A stretch of 38,717 nucleotides of DNA from Mesorhizobium tianshanense (GCF_007830515.1 NZ_VLKT01000060.1:1-38717), one strand, 5' to 3'; numbered from the stretch's first letter, positions 14,240-22,281 are shown. Numbers and translations are program-made. Notes: a model not told the origin generated them from the sequence alone.

Positions 14240-15645
14240 GCCTGTCCCATTTCAGCTATGTTGAGAACCATTTTCACCACTGTGCCATTCTGTGAAGACG
14301 TTACGGCAAATTGGCCGCCGAGGCTTTCTACCCGCTCACGCAATCCGACAAGCCCGAGCCTTTCAGGATGAACGATCTTTGGGTCGAAACCTTGGCCAGT
14401 GTCTGAAACCTCGATACAAACGCGCTCCCCGTCGAAATGTTTCGCGACCGCTTGACCGGCACCCCCGGCGTGGCGGAAGCCGTTGTTCAGCGCCTCCTGG
14501 ATAAAGCGAAAGATGCAGATCTTGGCCGCCGGTGACAAGGGTGTATGCCCCCCGGTCATGGACAGCATTACTTTGACGCCGGTCCGCTCTTCGTGCGCTC
14601 GCACGGCAAGCCCAAGGATTTCCGTCAACTCTGCATTCTCGACATGCGGCAGCACAAGGCCCTTGCTGATGTTCCTGATTTCGCGCATGGCGTCGTCCAA
14701 ATTGGCTTTGACGGCCCGCAATTCCCGTGCGCGCGCCGCAGCCGGCGTGGCAGCATCGGCAAGCACGGGGCTGTCGATCCCTAGCGCAGCGAGGGCAACC
14801 AGTTGCGCCGGCCCATCGTGCAGGTCCGCACCGATGCGCCTGAGGTAACGTTCGTTAAGCGCCGTGGCGCGTTGCGAAGCGCGCTGCACCCGCAACCTCA
14901 ACATTCTGTTTTGAGCAAGAAGATCGGAAAGTTCGGCAATGCGCTGCTTCAATGAGCGGCTCTGGGAACGAATCGTGCGGCTGCCACGAAAAACGATCGC
15001 CGAAAGCCCGAGGAAGAAAATCGCGGTGACGGCAGCGACATCGGACCAGGTTCGAACGAGTGCCTGCTGGAGGTTCTTTTCAAATTCGGTGGCGATCTCG
15101 TCGAATTCCAGAACAGCCACGACTTCGCCCGACCACGGCTGAAGCACCGGATTATAGATTTCAAGAAGATGCAAACCACTGTCTCTCTCAGCCTGGCTCT
15201 CCGGGTCATCGAGCTTGTTGAACTCCGAGACCATGCGACCTGCGAACGCAGTCCGAAGGTTGTCGCTGGGTGGAAAGCGCTTCCCGGTCAATTTTTTGTC
15301 GGTTGAATAGAGGATGGTTCCGTCGCTGCGCCAGAGCTTGAAGGATTGGAGCCTTGTGCCGAGTGCGCCTTGTCCCAGCGTTTCATCCAGCGCATGAGCA
15401 ACACTCTCCTCCAGCACTTCACTCCTGCGCATTTCGGGGAGCAGCGGCGCGATAACGCTGTCAACGTAAAGAGCGGTGGTGGAAGCCGAATTCCGGGTGA
15501 CCGCGGCTTCTATCTGGCTTGTCACGGAAATTCCCACCACGATCATCGCCGACAGCGAGAACAGCCCGCCCGCGAGCAGAAACTGAGTGGCCAGCGACAG
15601 GGCATTCCATCGATCGATCAGTCTTGTCGCTCTGTATGGCGCCAT
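14236..15645 (-). CDS. Membrane sensor histidine kinase, NarX/DegS class (HisKA_3)
   Basis: The frame is open from 15696; the ATG at 15645 is taken as start because it lies just before the first membrane segment, but neither start has a good ribosome site. Numbered from 15696 (486 residues): transmembrane helices at about 37-58 and 218-236 enclose a periplasmic sensor of about 155 residues. A coiled linker (245-285) follows. The phospho-acceptor H293 lies in 'RRIGADLHDGPAQLV', the HisKA_3 type. The ATPase has an N box in 'FRFIQEALNNGFRHA' (396-410) and G boxes 'DTGQGFD' and 'GLVGLRERV'. There is no NarX-type nitrate-binding P box that I can see, so the signal is unknown. Confidence 0.92.
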   Translation of the reverse strand: MAPYRATRLIDRWNALSLATQFLLAGGLFSLSAMIVVGISVTSQIEAAVTRNSASTTALYVDSVIAPLLPEMRRSEVLEESVAHALDETLGQGALGTRLQSFKLWRSDGTILYSTDKKLTGKRFPPSDNLRTAFAGRMVSEFNKLDDPESQAERDSGLHLLEIYNPVLQPWSGEVVAVLEFDEIATEFEKNLQQALVRTWSDVAAVTAIFFLGLSAIVFRGSRTIRSQSRSLKQRIAELSDLLAQNRMLRLRVQRASQRATALNERYLRRIGADLHDGPAQLVALAALGIDSPVLADAATPAAARARELRAVKANLDDAMREIRNISKGLVLPHVENAELTEILGLAVRAHEERTGVKVMLSMTGGHTPLSPAAKICIFRFIQEALNNGFRHAGGAGQAVAKHFDGERVCIEVSDTGQGFDPKIVHPERLGLVGLRERVESLGGQFAVTSSQNGTVVKMVLNIAEMGQA

Positions 15646-15696
15646 ATTCACAGCGAACCGGCCAATTTGTTGTTGAGCGACGCCAAGCGACGCCAT

Positions 15697-16044
15697 TTTT
15701 GGTCTGCACCGATCAATCGCTAGGGAACTTAGGGCTTAGGGACGGGGACGGAAACCGCACCCGGCGGTTTTTTGCGAAAATTCCACCGCTCATGTTGAGC
15801 GAGGCAGCAGGCCATCACACGCCAGCTCCGATGCTTCGGCCTATCGGCATGGATGATGGTGCAACGCCTGATCGCCCATCGCGATATCCGGACCCATTGC
15901 GTGCAGCAGATCAGACCTAAGTCCAACGGCAAGGCATCTCGGATGGGACCGAAGCCCAGCCAAGGAACGTTTGCAGCGATCTCATGTTTGAGTGGGTCTG
16001 GCGCGAAGATGATGCCAAGTGAGATCACATAACAGGAGGCAATT
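15697..16044. other. Intergenic gap upstream of second DUF1236 gene
   Basis: About 350 bases between the divergent kinase and DUF1236 genes. One minus-strand frame is open but has no ribosome site and no family resemblance, so I do not call it. The promoters of both flanking units should lie here. No FNR-type box was found. Confidence 0.45.
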
Positions 16045-16344
16045 ATGAGAATGCGTCTTTCCATTGCGGCCGCGGGGGTTTTGCTGCTGGCAGGTGTCGG
16101 CGCCGCTGCCGCTCAGGACGTGATCATCGCGCCTGAACAGGAGACCGTCATCAGGGAATATGTGGAAAAGCAGCCGCTCGCATCGGTGAATATCCCTGGG
16201 GTGGAGCTCAATATCGGCTCAACGCTGCCCGACACGGTCGAGCTTCATGAGGTCCCCGACGTCGAATACCGCTACGTCGTCGTCGACGATCGGACCGTCA
16301 TCGTTGATCCAGGCACACGCAGGATCGTCAAAATCATTCAGTGA
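16045..16344 (+). CDS. Small exported DUF1236 protein
   Basis: A 99-residue protein. A signal peptide covers about 1-23 ('LSIAAAGVLLLAGVGAAAAQ'). The rest is a minimal DUF1236 domain: 'ETVIREYVEKQPLASVNIPG', 'LPDTVELHEVPDVEYRYVVV' and a final 'DDRTVIVDPGTRRIVKII'. The ending matches that of the repeat protein at 11618, without the repeat region, so this is the bare domain. AGGAGG at 16034-16039 gives a strong ribosome site 5 nt before the ATG. The function is unknown; a periplasmic location is inferred. A hairpin follows at 16366. Confidence 0.88.
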   Translation: MRMRLSIAAAGVLLLAGVGAAAAQDVIIAPEQETVIREYVEKQPLASVNIPGVELNIGSTLPDTVELHEVPDVEYRYVVVDDRTVIVDPGTRRIVKIIQ

Positions 16345-16365
16345 CCCGAACGGGAGGGAGGAGAA

Positions 16366-16393
16366 GCCCGCCGCTTCGAAATGAGCGGCGGGC
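16366..16393 (+). terminator. Hairpin after small DUF1236 gene
   Basis: GCCCGCCGCT (16366-16375) pairs perfectly with AGCGGCGGGC (16384-16393), loop 8. It lacks a T tract and overlaps the region upstream of the next gene. Confidence 0.6.
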
Positions 16394-16405
16394 GACGTCT
16401 GTGCT

Positions 16406-16861
16406 ATGGGCCGTCAAATGCGAACAATCAGCAAGCTTTTCGATTCCCACGACCAGGCGGGGCGCGCCATTGCCGCGCTTCAGGCGGCAGGAATTTCTCA
16501 CGAACAGATCAGCGTCATCGGACCTTACGATGACGAAATCCGCGCTGCCTTGCGCGGTCCGGGCGGTACCGCCTTTGGCGCGGCGGCTGGTCTGTTGATC
16601 GGCCTGGGCGCTTTTGGAGCCACCGGCATTGATCCTGTCGGAGCGGCGGCTGGCATGGTCCTTGTCGGCGCGGCCTGCGGCGGCTTTGCCGGTAGGCTTC
16701 TCCGGGCATCCGCCGATTCTGCCAAAAAGCCGGATGAACCAAACGTTGCACAAGGCGTCATTTTTGTGATGGTGCACGTCGATGAAAAGCAGGCCGGCAT
16801 CGCGCAGGCAGTGCTCGAACGTCCCGTTCACGTAACGCAGCTCGTGGCCACGGCCGGATGA
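16406..16861 (+). CDS. General-stress 17M-like protein with glycine-zipper membrane segment
   Basis: A 151-residue protein (147 if started at the second ATG, 16418). The N-terminus 'ISKLFDSHDQAGRAIAALQA' with 'AGISHEQISVIG' is the ferredoxin-like fold of the YflT/GSP17M stress-protein group. The middle (about 55-100) is a Gly/Ala-rich hydrophobic stretch, 'GTAFGAAAGLLIGLGAFGAT' and onwards, typical of glycine-zipper membrane insertion. The C-terminal part 'GVIFVMVHVDEKQAGIAQAV' repeats the alpha/beta element. The function is unknown; such proteins are induced by osmotic or oxidative stress in other bacteria. Neither start has a good ribosome site. Confidence 0.75.
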   Translation: MGRQMRTISKLFDSHDQAGRAIAALQAAGISHEQISVIGPYDDEIRAALRGPGGTAFGAAAGLLIGLGAFGATGIDPVGAAAGMVLVGAACGGFAGRLLRASADSAKKPDEPNVAQGVIFVMVHVDEKQAGIAQAVLERPVHVTQLVATAG

Positions 16862-16994
16862 GATATACGCTGGGTTGGCGCACGCGAGACCGGCGTTTGA
16901 CAAGCGAAGCTTGCATTCCCAGCCTGTGGCCACCAAGCGCATTCACCTCGGCACGTCTCGCTGAACCATCAGTCTTCCCTCTGGAACTGACGGT

Positions 16995-18167
16995 TCACGA
17001 GGCGGGAAGCGTCTGCTCGACCAGATTGACGTAGTAGCGCAACACGGTCGGCACGATCTCGTCATTGAAGACGTAGCGATCGCCGTGCAGCCCCTCGCCT
17101 GGGCCGACATCGCCGGCGCCGATCCACGCATAGCAGCCGCCTGCCTCGCGGATCATGAAGGCGAAATCCTCGCAGCCGAGGCTGGGGCTGAACTCGGTCG
17201 AAACGTTCTCCCTCCCAACGGTGGCGGCGGCCGCCTCGACGGCGCGAGCCGTGGCGTCAGCCGTGTTGATGAGCGGCGGATAGCCCTTCTTGTAATCGAG
17301 CGTGGCCTTGAGCGCATGGGCCGCGGCGACGCCCCGGGCGATCTCACCGATCAGCGTCTGGCAGTGATCGGAATGACCGGGCTCGAAAAAGCGGCAGGTG
17401 CCCTGCAGCCAGACCTTGCCGGGCACGATGTTGCCGACATTGCCGCCATGGATCTGCGTAAGGCTGACGACCAGCGCGGTTTGCGGATCGACCGAGCGGC
17501 TGACGATGCGCTGAACAGCCTGGACAAAGGCCCCCGCGGCCAGGATCGGGTCGTCGCCGAGCTGCGGCATGGCGGCGTGCGCGCCAAGACCCTCGAAGGA
17601 CAGCTCGAAATTGTCGACGGCCGCCATCTGCGCTCCAACGCGAATGGCGATCGTGCCGAGCTTGACGCCCGGCCAGTTGTGGACGGCATACATAGCCTCG
17701 ACCGGGAAGCGTTTGAACACGCCGTCCTCGATCATGCGCATGCTGCCGCCTTCGTTTTCCTCGGCTGGCTGGAAAATGAAGTTGACGATGCCGTCAAAGG
17801 CACGGGATTGGCTGAGCAGCCTGGCGGCGCCGAGCAGCATGGCTGTGTGGCCGTCGTGACCGCAAGCGTGCATCACCCCCTCGTTTCGGGATGCATAAGA
17901 CAAGCCGGTCTTCTCCACCACCGGAAGCGCGTCCAGTTCGGCGCGAAGACCGATGGCGCGTGTGCCCGTGCCGCTGCGCAGGACGCCGACAACCCCGGTG
18001 CCGCCGATCCCCTCATGAACCTCGTCGAAGCCGAAGGCCCGCAGTTTCTCAGAAACGAAACGTGCCGTGTCGTTCTCATCGAATCCGAGTTCGGGATTGG
18101 AATGGATATGGTACCGCCAGGCTATGACCTCTGGCGTCAAGGCGGCGATGGGGTCAGTATGCAGCAT
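16995..18167 (-). CDS. M20-family amidohydrolase (hippurate hydrolase-like)
   Basis: A 390-residue metallopeptidase-fold enzyme from the ATG at 18167 (GGAGAG upstream); the frame extends further back but has no good start there. 'RYHIHSNPELGF' (18-29), 'GLRAELDALPV' (73-83), the metal-binding 'ACGHDGHTAML' (101-111) and 'FQPAEENEGG' (132-141, catalytic Glu) are all in place. The first motif has Glu where most relatives have Asp ('RADMDALP' type). The C-terminal 'LGCEDFAFMIREAGGCYAWI' supplies a further metal ligand region. Members remove N-acyl groups from amino acids or auxin conjugates in the cytoplasm. It is divergent from an AraC regulator, with a palindrome between them. Confidence 0.92.
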   Translation of the reverse strand: MLHTDPIAALTPEVIAWRYHIHSNPELGFDENDTARFVSEKLRAFGFDEVHEGIGGTGVVGVLRSGTGTRAIGLRAELDALPVVEKTGLSYASRNEGVMHACGHDGHTAMLLGAARLLSQSRAFDGIVNFIFQPAEENEGGSMRMIEDGVFKRFPVEAMYAVHNWPGVKLGTIAIRVGAQMAAVDNFELSFEGLGAHAAMPQLGDDPILAAGAFVQAVQRIVSRSVDPQTALVVSLTQIHGGNVGNIVPGKVWLQGTCRFFEPGHSDHCQTLIGEIARGVAAAHALKATLDYKKGYPPLINTADATARAVEAAAATVGRENVSTEFSPSLGCEDFAFMIREAGGCYAWIGAGDVGPGEGLHGDRYVFNDEIVPTVLRYYVNLVEQTLPAS

Positions 18168-18200
18168 GATGCTCTCCTTCCGCGCCGGTGAAGGGCGATT

Positions 18201-18213
18201 TGATCCGGGATCA
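18201..18213. promoter_or_regulatory. Palindrome in the M20/AraC intergenic region
   Basis: TGATCCGGGATCA has perfect 6-bp arms around one base. It lies between the two divergent starts (18167 and 18276) and is a candidate operator. The half-site spacing is one base off that of an FNR box, so it is not called as one. Confidence 0.4.
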
Positions 18214-18275
18214 GGATTACAAAGTCGCACAAGAGGCGTCTTGAACCAGATTGACCGCAGCAGGGATGAAAAGAC

Positions 18276-19094
18276 GTGCACGCGACAGAGACCAGGACAT
18301 ACTGGCGCCATCCCTGCTTTCCTGACCTTGGCCTGTTCAAGGCGCGCTTCACGCAGCATCGTTACGAGCTGCATACTCATCCAACTTATGTGATCGCGCT
18401 GATTACGGCTGGCTGCGAACGCATCCGCATCGGCCGCCAAACGGTTGTCGCTCCGGCAGGCACCGTTGCCGTCGTCAATCCCGAGGAGTGGCATGACGGG
18501 GAACAAGGCGCGGACGAAGGCTGGGCCTACCGCACGTTTTATCCCTCGGTGCCGCTGATGACGGCGGTCGGCCGTGAACTGGGCCAGGACCGCGCTCCGG
18601 TCTTCTCACGCGCGATCATCCAAGACAGCGACCTCGCGGCCGCGTTGGCGGCAGCCCATGAAGGCTCGACGTCCAGGGATGCGACGAAAGCCGAGGCGTC
18701 GCTTCTGGTCGCATTGAGGCGCCTCATCGTTCGGCATGGCGATTGGAGCCGGCAGGCCGAGGAGGTCGAAAGCTCCGGATCACGGCAGAGGTTTTCGCTC
18801 TACGAACACCTTGTTGAAAGCGGACTTGGCTCGCAGCTCGACCTGCAGCGGCTTGCCGACGCCGCGCGCGTCACCCGCTTCCAGGTCATCCGGGATTTCA
18901 AGAGGGCGATTGGCCTGACGCCCGCAGCCTATATCCGCGACCGGAGATTGCGTCGCGCCAGCTTCCTGATCGAACAGGGGCTCGGCCTCGCCGACGCCGC
19001 AATCGCGGCAGGTTTTGCCGACCAGAGCCATCTTTCCCGCACCTTCCGGGCTACGCGCGGCATGACGCCTGGCATGTTCAGGAGAGGCGGCTAA
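18276..19094 (+). CDS. AraC-family transcription regulator
   Basis: A 272-residue regulator from the GTG at 18276. The N-terminal cupin-like AraC binding domain (about 20-110) includes 'ELHTHPTYVIALITAGCERI' and 'GTVAVVNPEEWHDG'. Two HTH motifs follow in the last 100 residues: 'LQRLADAARVTRFQVIRDFK' with 'AIGLTPAAYIRDRRLRRA', and 'LADAAIAAGFADQSHLSRTF' with the closing 'RATRGMTPGMFR'. It is divergent from the M20 amidohydrolase with a 108-bp gap, so control of that gene, perhaps by an N-acyl substrate, is a reasonable inference. The effector is unknown. Confidence 0.92.
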   Translation: MHATETRTYWRHPCFPDLGLFKARFTQHRYELHTHPTYVIALITAGCERIRIGRQTVVAPAGTVAVVNPEEWHDGEQGADEGWAYRTFYPSVPLMTAVGRELGQDRAPVFSRAIIQDSDLAAALAAAHEGSTSRDATKAEASLLVALRRLIVRHGDWSRQAEEVESSGSRQRFSLYEHLVESGLGSQLDLQRLADAARVTRFQVIRDFKRAIGLTPAAYIRDRRLRRASFLIEQGLGLADAAIAAGFADQSHLSRTFRATRGMTPGMFRRGG

Positions 19095-19159
19095 GCGCTC
19101 TCGGACGTAAGCGCTGTTCTCAGGCCACGGCGAGATGCCCGCCTGCGGTTATCAACGCG

Positions 19160-19279
19160 TCACCCCAACGGAAATACCACCTCAACTTCGTAGAAAACGA
19201 TGAGCCAGGCCAATGCCACTAGGAGAGCAAGCAAGCCTGCGCCGAGTAATGACTCGAACCTGTTTCCGTCGCTGCGCAT
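19160..19279 (-). CDS. Putative 39-residue single-span membrane peptide
   Basis: ATG at 19277-19279 to TGA at 19160-19162. The chain has a charged N-terminus ('MRSDGNRFESLL'), one hydrophobic span ('GAGLLALLVALAWLIVFY') and a short C-terminus with Glu and Val. The composition is that of a small inner-membrane protein. There is no clear ribosome site, and no relative is known to me, so it is uncertain. Confidence 0.38.
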   Translation of the reverse strand: MRSDGNRFESLLGAGLLALLVALAWLIVFYEVEVVFPLG

Positions 19280-19326
19280 TGGAACGCCAATGGTTGACAA
19301 GTTACTAATATTTATGTGACACTTTT

Positions 19327-20031
19327 ATGACAATTGCAAGCGTCGAAAAGGAAGCCCCGCTTCTGTTCAGCGAATGGAGACCGATACTCGCCATTGTTGC
19401 AGGATTATCTCTACTGATTCTTTGTGCAAGCTTTGCGCAAGATTTAAGGTTGTACACTGGACAGAAGCCGGACCTTTCGACAAAAATATGGCTCCTTGAT
19501 GTAGATGTGGAACGGAGCGTGTTCACTTGGGTCTCCGTGCTGGTGCTTTTTTTCTGCAGCCGTCTTTTATTTCAGTGCGGAGACGATGCGGCGGGCCGTA
19601 GCAGTCAGTTCACCTGGCATTGGTACTTCTTGGGCTTCCTGTTTCTGTTTCTTTGTTTCGATGAATTCGCTGGCCTTCATGAGAAGCTATCCTCTGCGTT
19701 GGCTGCGAGGTCAACCAATACGGGCCTGCTGTATTTTGCATGGGCAGCGCCGGCAGGCATCCTTAGCTTGGTGGGGCTAGCTGCCTTTGTTCCATTCATC
19801 CGCTCTTTCCCGACGTCACTCGCCGTGCTGTTGGCGGTTTCGGCGGCGCTGTTTCTTGGCGGAGCGGTCGGGCTTGAAATGGTCGGCGGCAGCGTTGCAG
19901 AGGCGGAAGGTGTGGAATCCTTGCGCTATCGCATGCTGGCGAACATCGAAGAAGGTCTCGAACTCGCCGGGACACTGACCTTTATCTACGCACTATTCTC
20001 ATACCGTGAGATAACATCACGCGCGCGCTGA
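19327..20031 (+). CDS. Polytopic membrane protein of unknown function
   Basis: A 234-residue protein with about six hydrophobic spans: near 20-38, 65-83, 98-112, 135-158, 164-182 and 212-225. A conserved-looking acidic/His patch, 'LCFDEFAGLHEKLSSAL', follows the third span. A second acidic patch, 'RYRMLANIEEGLELAGTLTF', precedes the last. This 'DE---HE' plus 'EE-LE' arrangement could bind a metal or form a membrane active site, which is inference. I do not recognise the family. The sequence is richer in A+T than its neighbours, suggesting transfer. It shares a convergent hairpin with the gene at 20184. Confidence 0.75.
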   Translation: MTIASVEKEAPLLFSEWRPILAIVAGLSLLILCASFAQDLRLYTGQKPDLSTKIWLLDVDVERSVFTWVSVLVLFFCSRLLFQCGDDAAGRSSQFTWHWYFLGFLFLFLCFDEFAGLHEKLSSALAARSTNTGLLYFAWAAPAGILSLVGLAAFVPFIRSFPTSLAVLLAVSAALFLGGAVGLEMVGGSVAEAEGVESLRYRMLANIEEGLELAGTLTFIYALFSYREITSRAR

Positions 20032-20082
20032 TCTCATCGCTGCGCCAGCCGATACACCGATCTCCACCCGCTGTTAAAGCAA

Positions 20083-20110
20083 AAGCGCCTCCCCCGAACG
20101 AGAGACGCTT
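20083..20110. terminator. Hairpin between convergent genes
   Basis: AAGCGCCTC (20083-20091) and GAGACGCTT (20102-20110) pair at 8 of 9 positions. It lies 50-70 bases past the stops of the genes at 19327 and 20184 and may end both transcripts. Confidence 0.5.
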
Positions 20111-20183
20111 GCGCACGAATATTTGCTGCGCGCGACGGTGTGTTGCGTCAAGTGCTGGCAACAGTGGTTACCCACCGGGCTGC

Positions 20184-20738
20184 TCACTCCGCCTCCGCGC
20201 TCACCCGGTCCACGGCGGTGGCCAGCACGGCACGGTCGCCCTCCTCGTACAAGCGATCGACGGCGATGGCGCTGACGCGCCAGCCTTCTGGCGTGCGCAC
20301 CAGCCGGTGGAGATAGCTGGCGCCGACCGTCCAGAACCGGGCGCCGATCCAGTGGGTCGCGCGGACATGGCTGCGCGCAATCGCATCGTTCTCCGTGCCT
20401 TCGACAACGATGTTGGTGATGAGATGCTGGGTGGCGTCGAAGCCCGGCAGCAGACCTTGCCACTGGGCAACCAACGCGTCGCGGTCGCTGGTCGCGGCCT
20501 CGCCACCGAAAAGACTGGTATAGTCGGTCATAACGTTTGCCGCGAAATAGGATTTGACGCGGCTCCATTCGCGCAGGTCGGCATAGAGGCCGATCCCGGC
20601 CACTGCCTCGGCGATGGCGACCCTGTCTTCGACCGTCAGCGCGGCTCGCGAGGCGCTCAAGGCCGGCGCAGAGGTGGCGGCAGGCGTCGCGGCGAAAACT
20701 GCCGAGGCCAAGACGTGCCGGCGGGTGACGGAGTTCAT
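20184..20738 (-). CDS. Exported NTF2-like (SnoaL-type) protein
   Basis: A 184-residue protein. The N-terminus 'MNSVTRRHVLASAVFAATPA' looks like a twin-arginine or Sec signal. The mature domain (about 35-170) is a cone-shaped NTF2/SnoaL fold: 'DRVAIAEAVAGIGLYADLRE', 'YFAANVMTDYTSLFGG', 'HLITNIVVEGTENDAIARSH' and 'TPEGWRVSAIAVDRLYEEGD'. Such proteins act as small hydratases, isomerases or binding proteins. The ATG overlaps the TGA of the upstream hydrolase (ATGA at 20735-20738), so they are co-translated. The operon's function is unknown. Confidence 0.85.
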   Translation of the reverse strand: MNSVTRRHVLASAVFAATPAATSAPALSASRAALTVEDRVAIAEAVAGIGLYADLREWSRVKSYFAANVMTDYTSLFGGEAATSDRDALVAQWQGLLPGFDATQHLITNIVVEGTENDAIARSHVRATHWIGARFWTVGASYLHRLVRTPEGWRVSAIAVDRLYEEGDRAVLATAVDRVSAEAE

Positions 20739-21715
20739 TGTCCCGCCTCCCCTGCACTGCCCAGCGTGGCGCGGAAATGCGCGGCGACGGCGTCGCTCGC
20801 GGCCTTCACCGGCGCGGCGCGGTCGTAGAAGTCGAACTGGCTGACGTCGTCGAGCCACAGCTCCTGCTTCGGCCCGGTCAGCCGCGCGTAGAATTTGTGC
20901 GCGCCCTGCGGAATGGCAGCCGCCTCGCTATGCACCATCAGAAGGGGCTGATGCAGGCGCGGAGCAGCCTGGATCGCATCGAACGTCAGCCAGCCATGCC
21001 AGAAGGCCGGATCGGCCTCGTTGCGCCAGGCAGGGATCATCCCGCGACCGGTGTCGGTGTAGTAAGGCACCTTGAACATGATCGCACGATCGTCGGTCAG
21101 GCTGGCGGCGGGCACGAATGCCTGTTTCCCGGTACTGCGATACGCGGCCTCGGCTGCATTGCCCGCGGCTTCAAGCTTGGCGACGCCGTCCTTGCCGCCA
21201 TAGGTCTGCTCGACCACCTCGGCATCCTGCAGCCAGGGTGCGATGAGGGCGATCGACCTGATCGCGGCATCCTTGGCGGCGGCAGCGACCATGTAGCCGG
21301 AGCTGGCGCAAATGCCGAGCCCGCCGATGCGGTCCTTGCTGGTCTCGGACCGGGTCGCGAGATAAGCGACCGCCGCTTCGATATCGGCGATCTTGGTGCT
21401 GGGATCCTCGTACTGGCGACGTGCGCCGCCGCTCTCGCCCCAGCCGCGAAAATCGAAGGTCAAGGCGACGAACCCGCGGTCGGCCATCTCGCGGGCGTAG
21501 CGGGCCGGCATTTGTTCCTTCACCGTCATCCAGGCGCCGGTCACGACCAGCGCGGACCGAGGTTTCGCCGCGTCCAGGTCCTCGGGCAGATAAAGGTCGC
21601 CAACGATCTGCTCACCGTGCGAGGCGAAAGTGACGCGCTCGACGCGCGGCGCGGCGACGGCATTGGAGGCCAGCGCGACGGCGGTTGCCGCGGCCAGCGT
21701 CAGGGTTTTCAGCAT
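20735..21715 (-). CDS. Exported alpha/beta hydrolase, dienelactone hydrolase-like
   Basis: A 326-residue protein from the ATG at 21715 (AAAGGAG about 6 nt upstream). Signal peptide at about 1-22 ('LAAATAVALASNAVA'). The alpha/beta hydrolase fold shows 'LVVTGAWMTVKEQMPARYAR', 'FDFRGWGESGG' and a nucleophile elbow 'GLGICASSGYMVAAAAK' where Cys takes the place of the usual Ser, as in dienelactone hydrolases. A late 'LLMVHSEAAAIPQGAHKFYA' should carry the acid/His region. The substrate is unknown. It is the middle gene of a three-gene operon with secreted NTF2-like proteins on both sides. Confidence 0.86.
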   Translation of the reverse strand: MLKTLTLAAATAVALASNAVAAPRVERVTFASHGEQIVGDLYLPEDLDAAKPRSALVVTGAWMTVKEQMPARYAREMADRGFVALTFDFRGWGESGGARRQYEDPSTKIADIEAAVAYLATRSETSKDRIGGLGICASSGYMVAAAAKDAAIRSIALIAPWLQDAEVVEQTYGGKDGVAKLEAAGNAAEAAYRSTGKQAFVPAASLTDDRAIMFKVPYYTDTGRGMIPAWRNEADPAFWHGWLTFDAIQAAPRLHQPLLMVHSEAAAIPQGAHKFYARLTGPKQELWLDDVSQFDFYDRAAPVKAASDAVAAHFRATLGSAGEAGQ

Positions 21716-21777
21716 CGCAAGTCTCCTTTGGCTTGAAGCGAGAAGCACGGCGTGACCGGTTGAGGAAAGCCGCCGTG

Positions 21778-22281
21778 TCAGCGATCAACCGCCAGCCGGC
21801 CGGGCAGCGGCTTCAGCGGATAGTGCGCCCAGTAGAAGGCGTCCGACTGGTACATGTCGGTCAAGAAATTCTGTGCCTCGGCGATCTTGCCATCCCTGAT
21901 GCGGAACATCAGGGCGTAAAGCTGGTCGACCTCGGGACCCGAGCCGACGTTCGACCAGCCGCGATGAATGTCGACGACGAGGTCGCCCTGCGCCTGGAAG
22001 AAGATCGGCTCGGCCTTGAACTTGCCGTCGGCCAGGCCACGGAAGAAGGCGACCACCTCCTCCGGCCCGCGCTTGTCGCCGGCGAGCGGATGATGGCCGG
22101 GAATGCGCCACACGATGTCGGGCGCCAGGAAGGGCCGGACGGAATCCGGGTTCCCGGTCGCGTAAGCCGCGTAGTAATCCTTGATAAGTTGGATGTTGCG
22201 GTCTTCCTGCGGACCGCCATTCGCGGGGGCTGTGGACACCACCAGGAGAGCCCCGGCGGCGAGCGAAGCGAGCCTGGTCAT
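21778..22281 (-). CDS. Exported NTF2-like (SnoaL-type) protein, first gene of operon
   Basis: A 167-residue protein with an N-terminal signal peptide (about 1-22). The NTF2-like domain shows 'NIQLIKDYYAAYATGNPDSV', 'LAPDIVWRIPGHHPLAGDKR', 'GPEEVVAFFRGLADGKFKAE' and 'DQLYALMFRIRDGKIAEAQN', the classical ketosteroid isomerase-like layout. AAGGAG is about 9 nt before the ATG. The gene ends 62 bases before the hydrolase. It is divergent from the LysR gene at 22410, which probably controls the operon. Confidence 0.87.
   Translation of the reverse strand: MTRLASLAAGALLVVSTAPANGGPQEDRNIQLIKDYYAAYATGNPDSVRPFLAPDIVWRIPGHHPLAGDKRGPEEVVAFFRGLADGKFKAEPIFFQAQGDLVVDIHRGWSNVGSGPEVDQLYALMFRIRDGKIAEAQNFLTDMYQSDAFYWAHYPLKPLPGRLAVDR

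Noticed and set aside
15729..16064. Minus-strand frame of 111 codons in the gap before the small DUF1236 gene
   Set aside because: No ribosome site, unusual composition with many Cys, Trp and Arg, and no family resemblance.
17085..18191. Plus-strand frame of 368 codons
   Set aside because: It is antisense to the M20 amidohydrolase, whose catalytic motifs are clear on the other strand.
18200..18213. TTGAT-N5-ATCA as an FNR box
   Set aside because: The spacing between half-sites is five instead of four and the last arm base is wrong; kept only as a generic palindrome.
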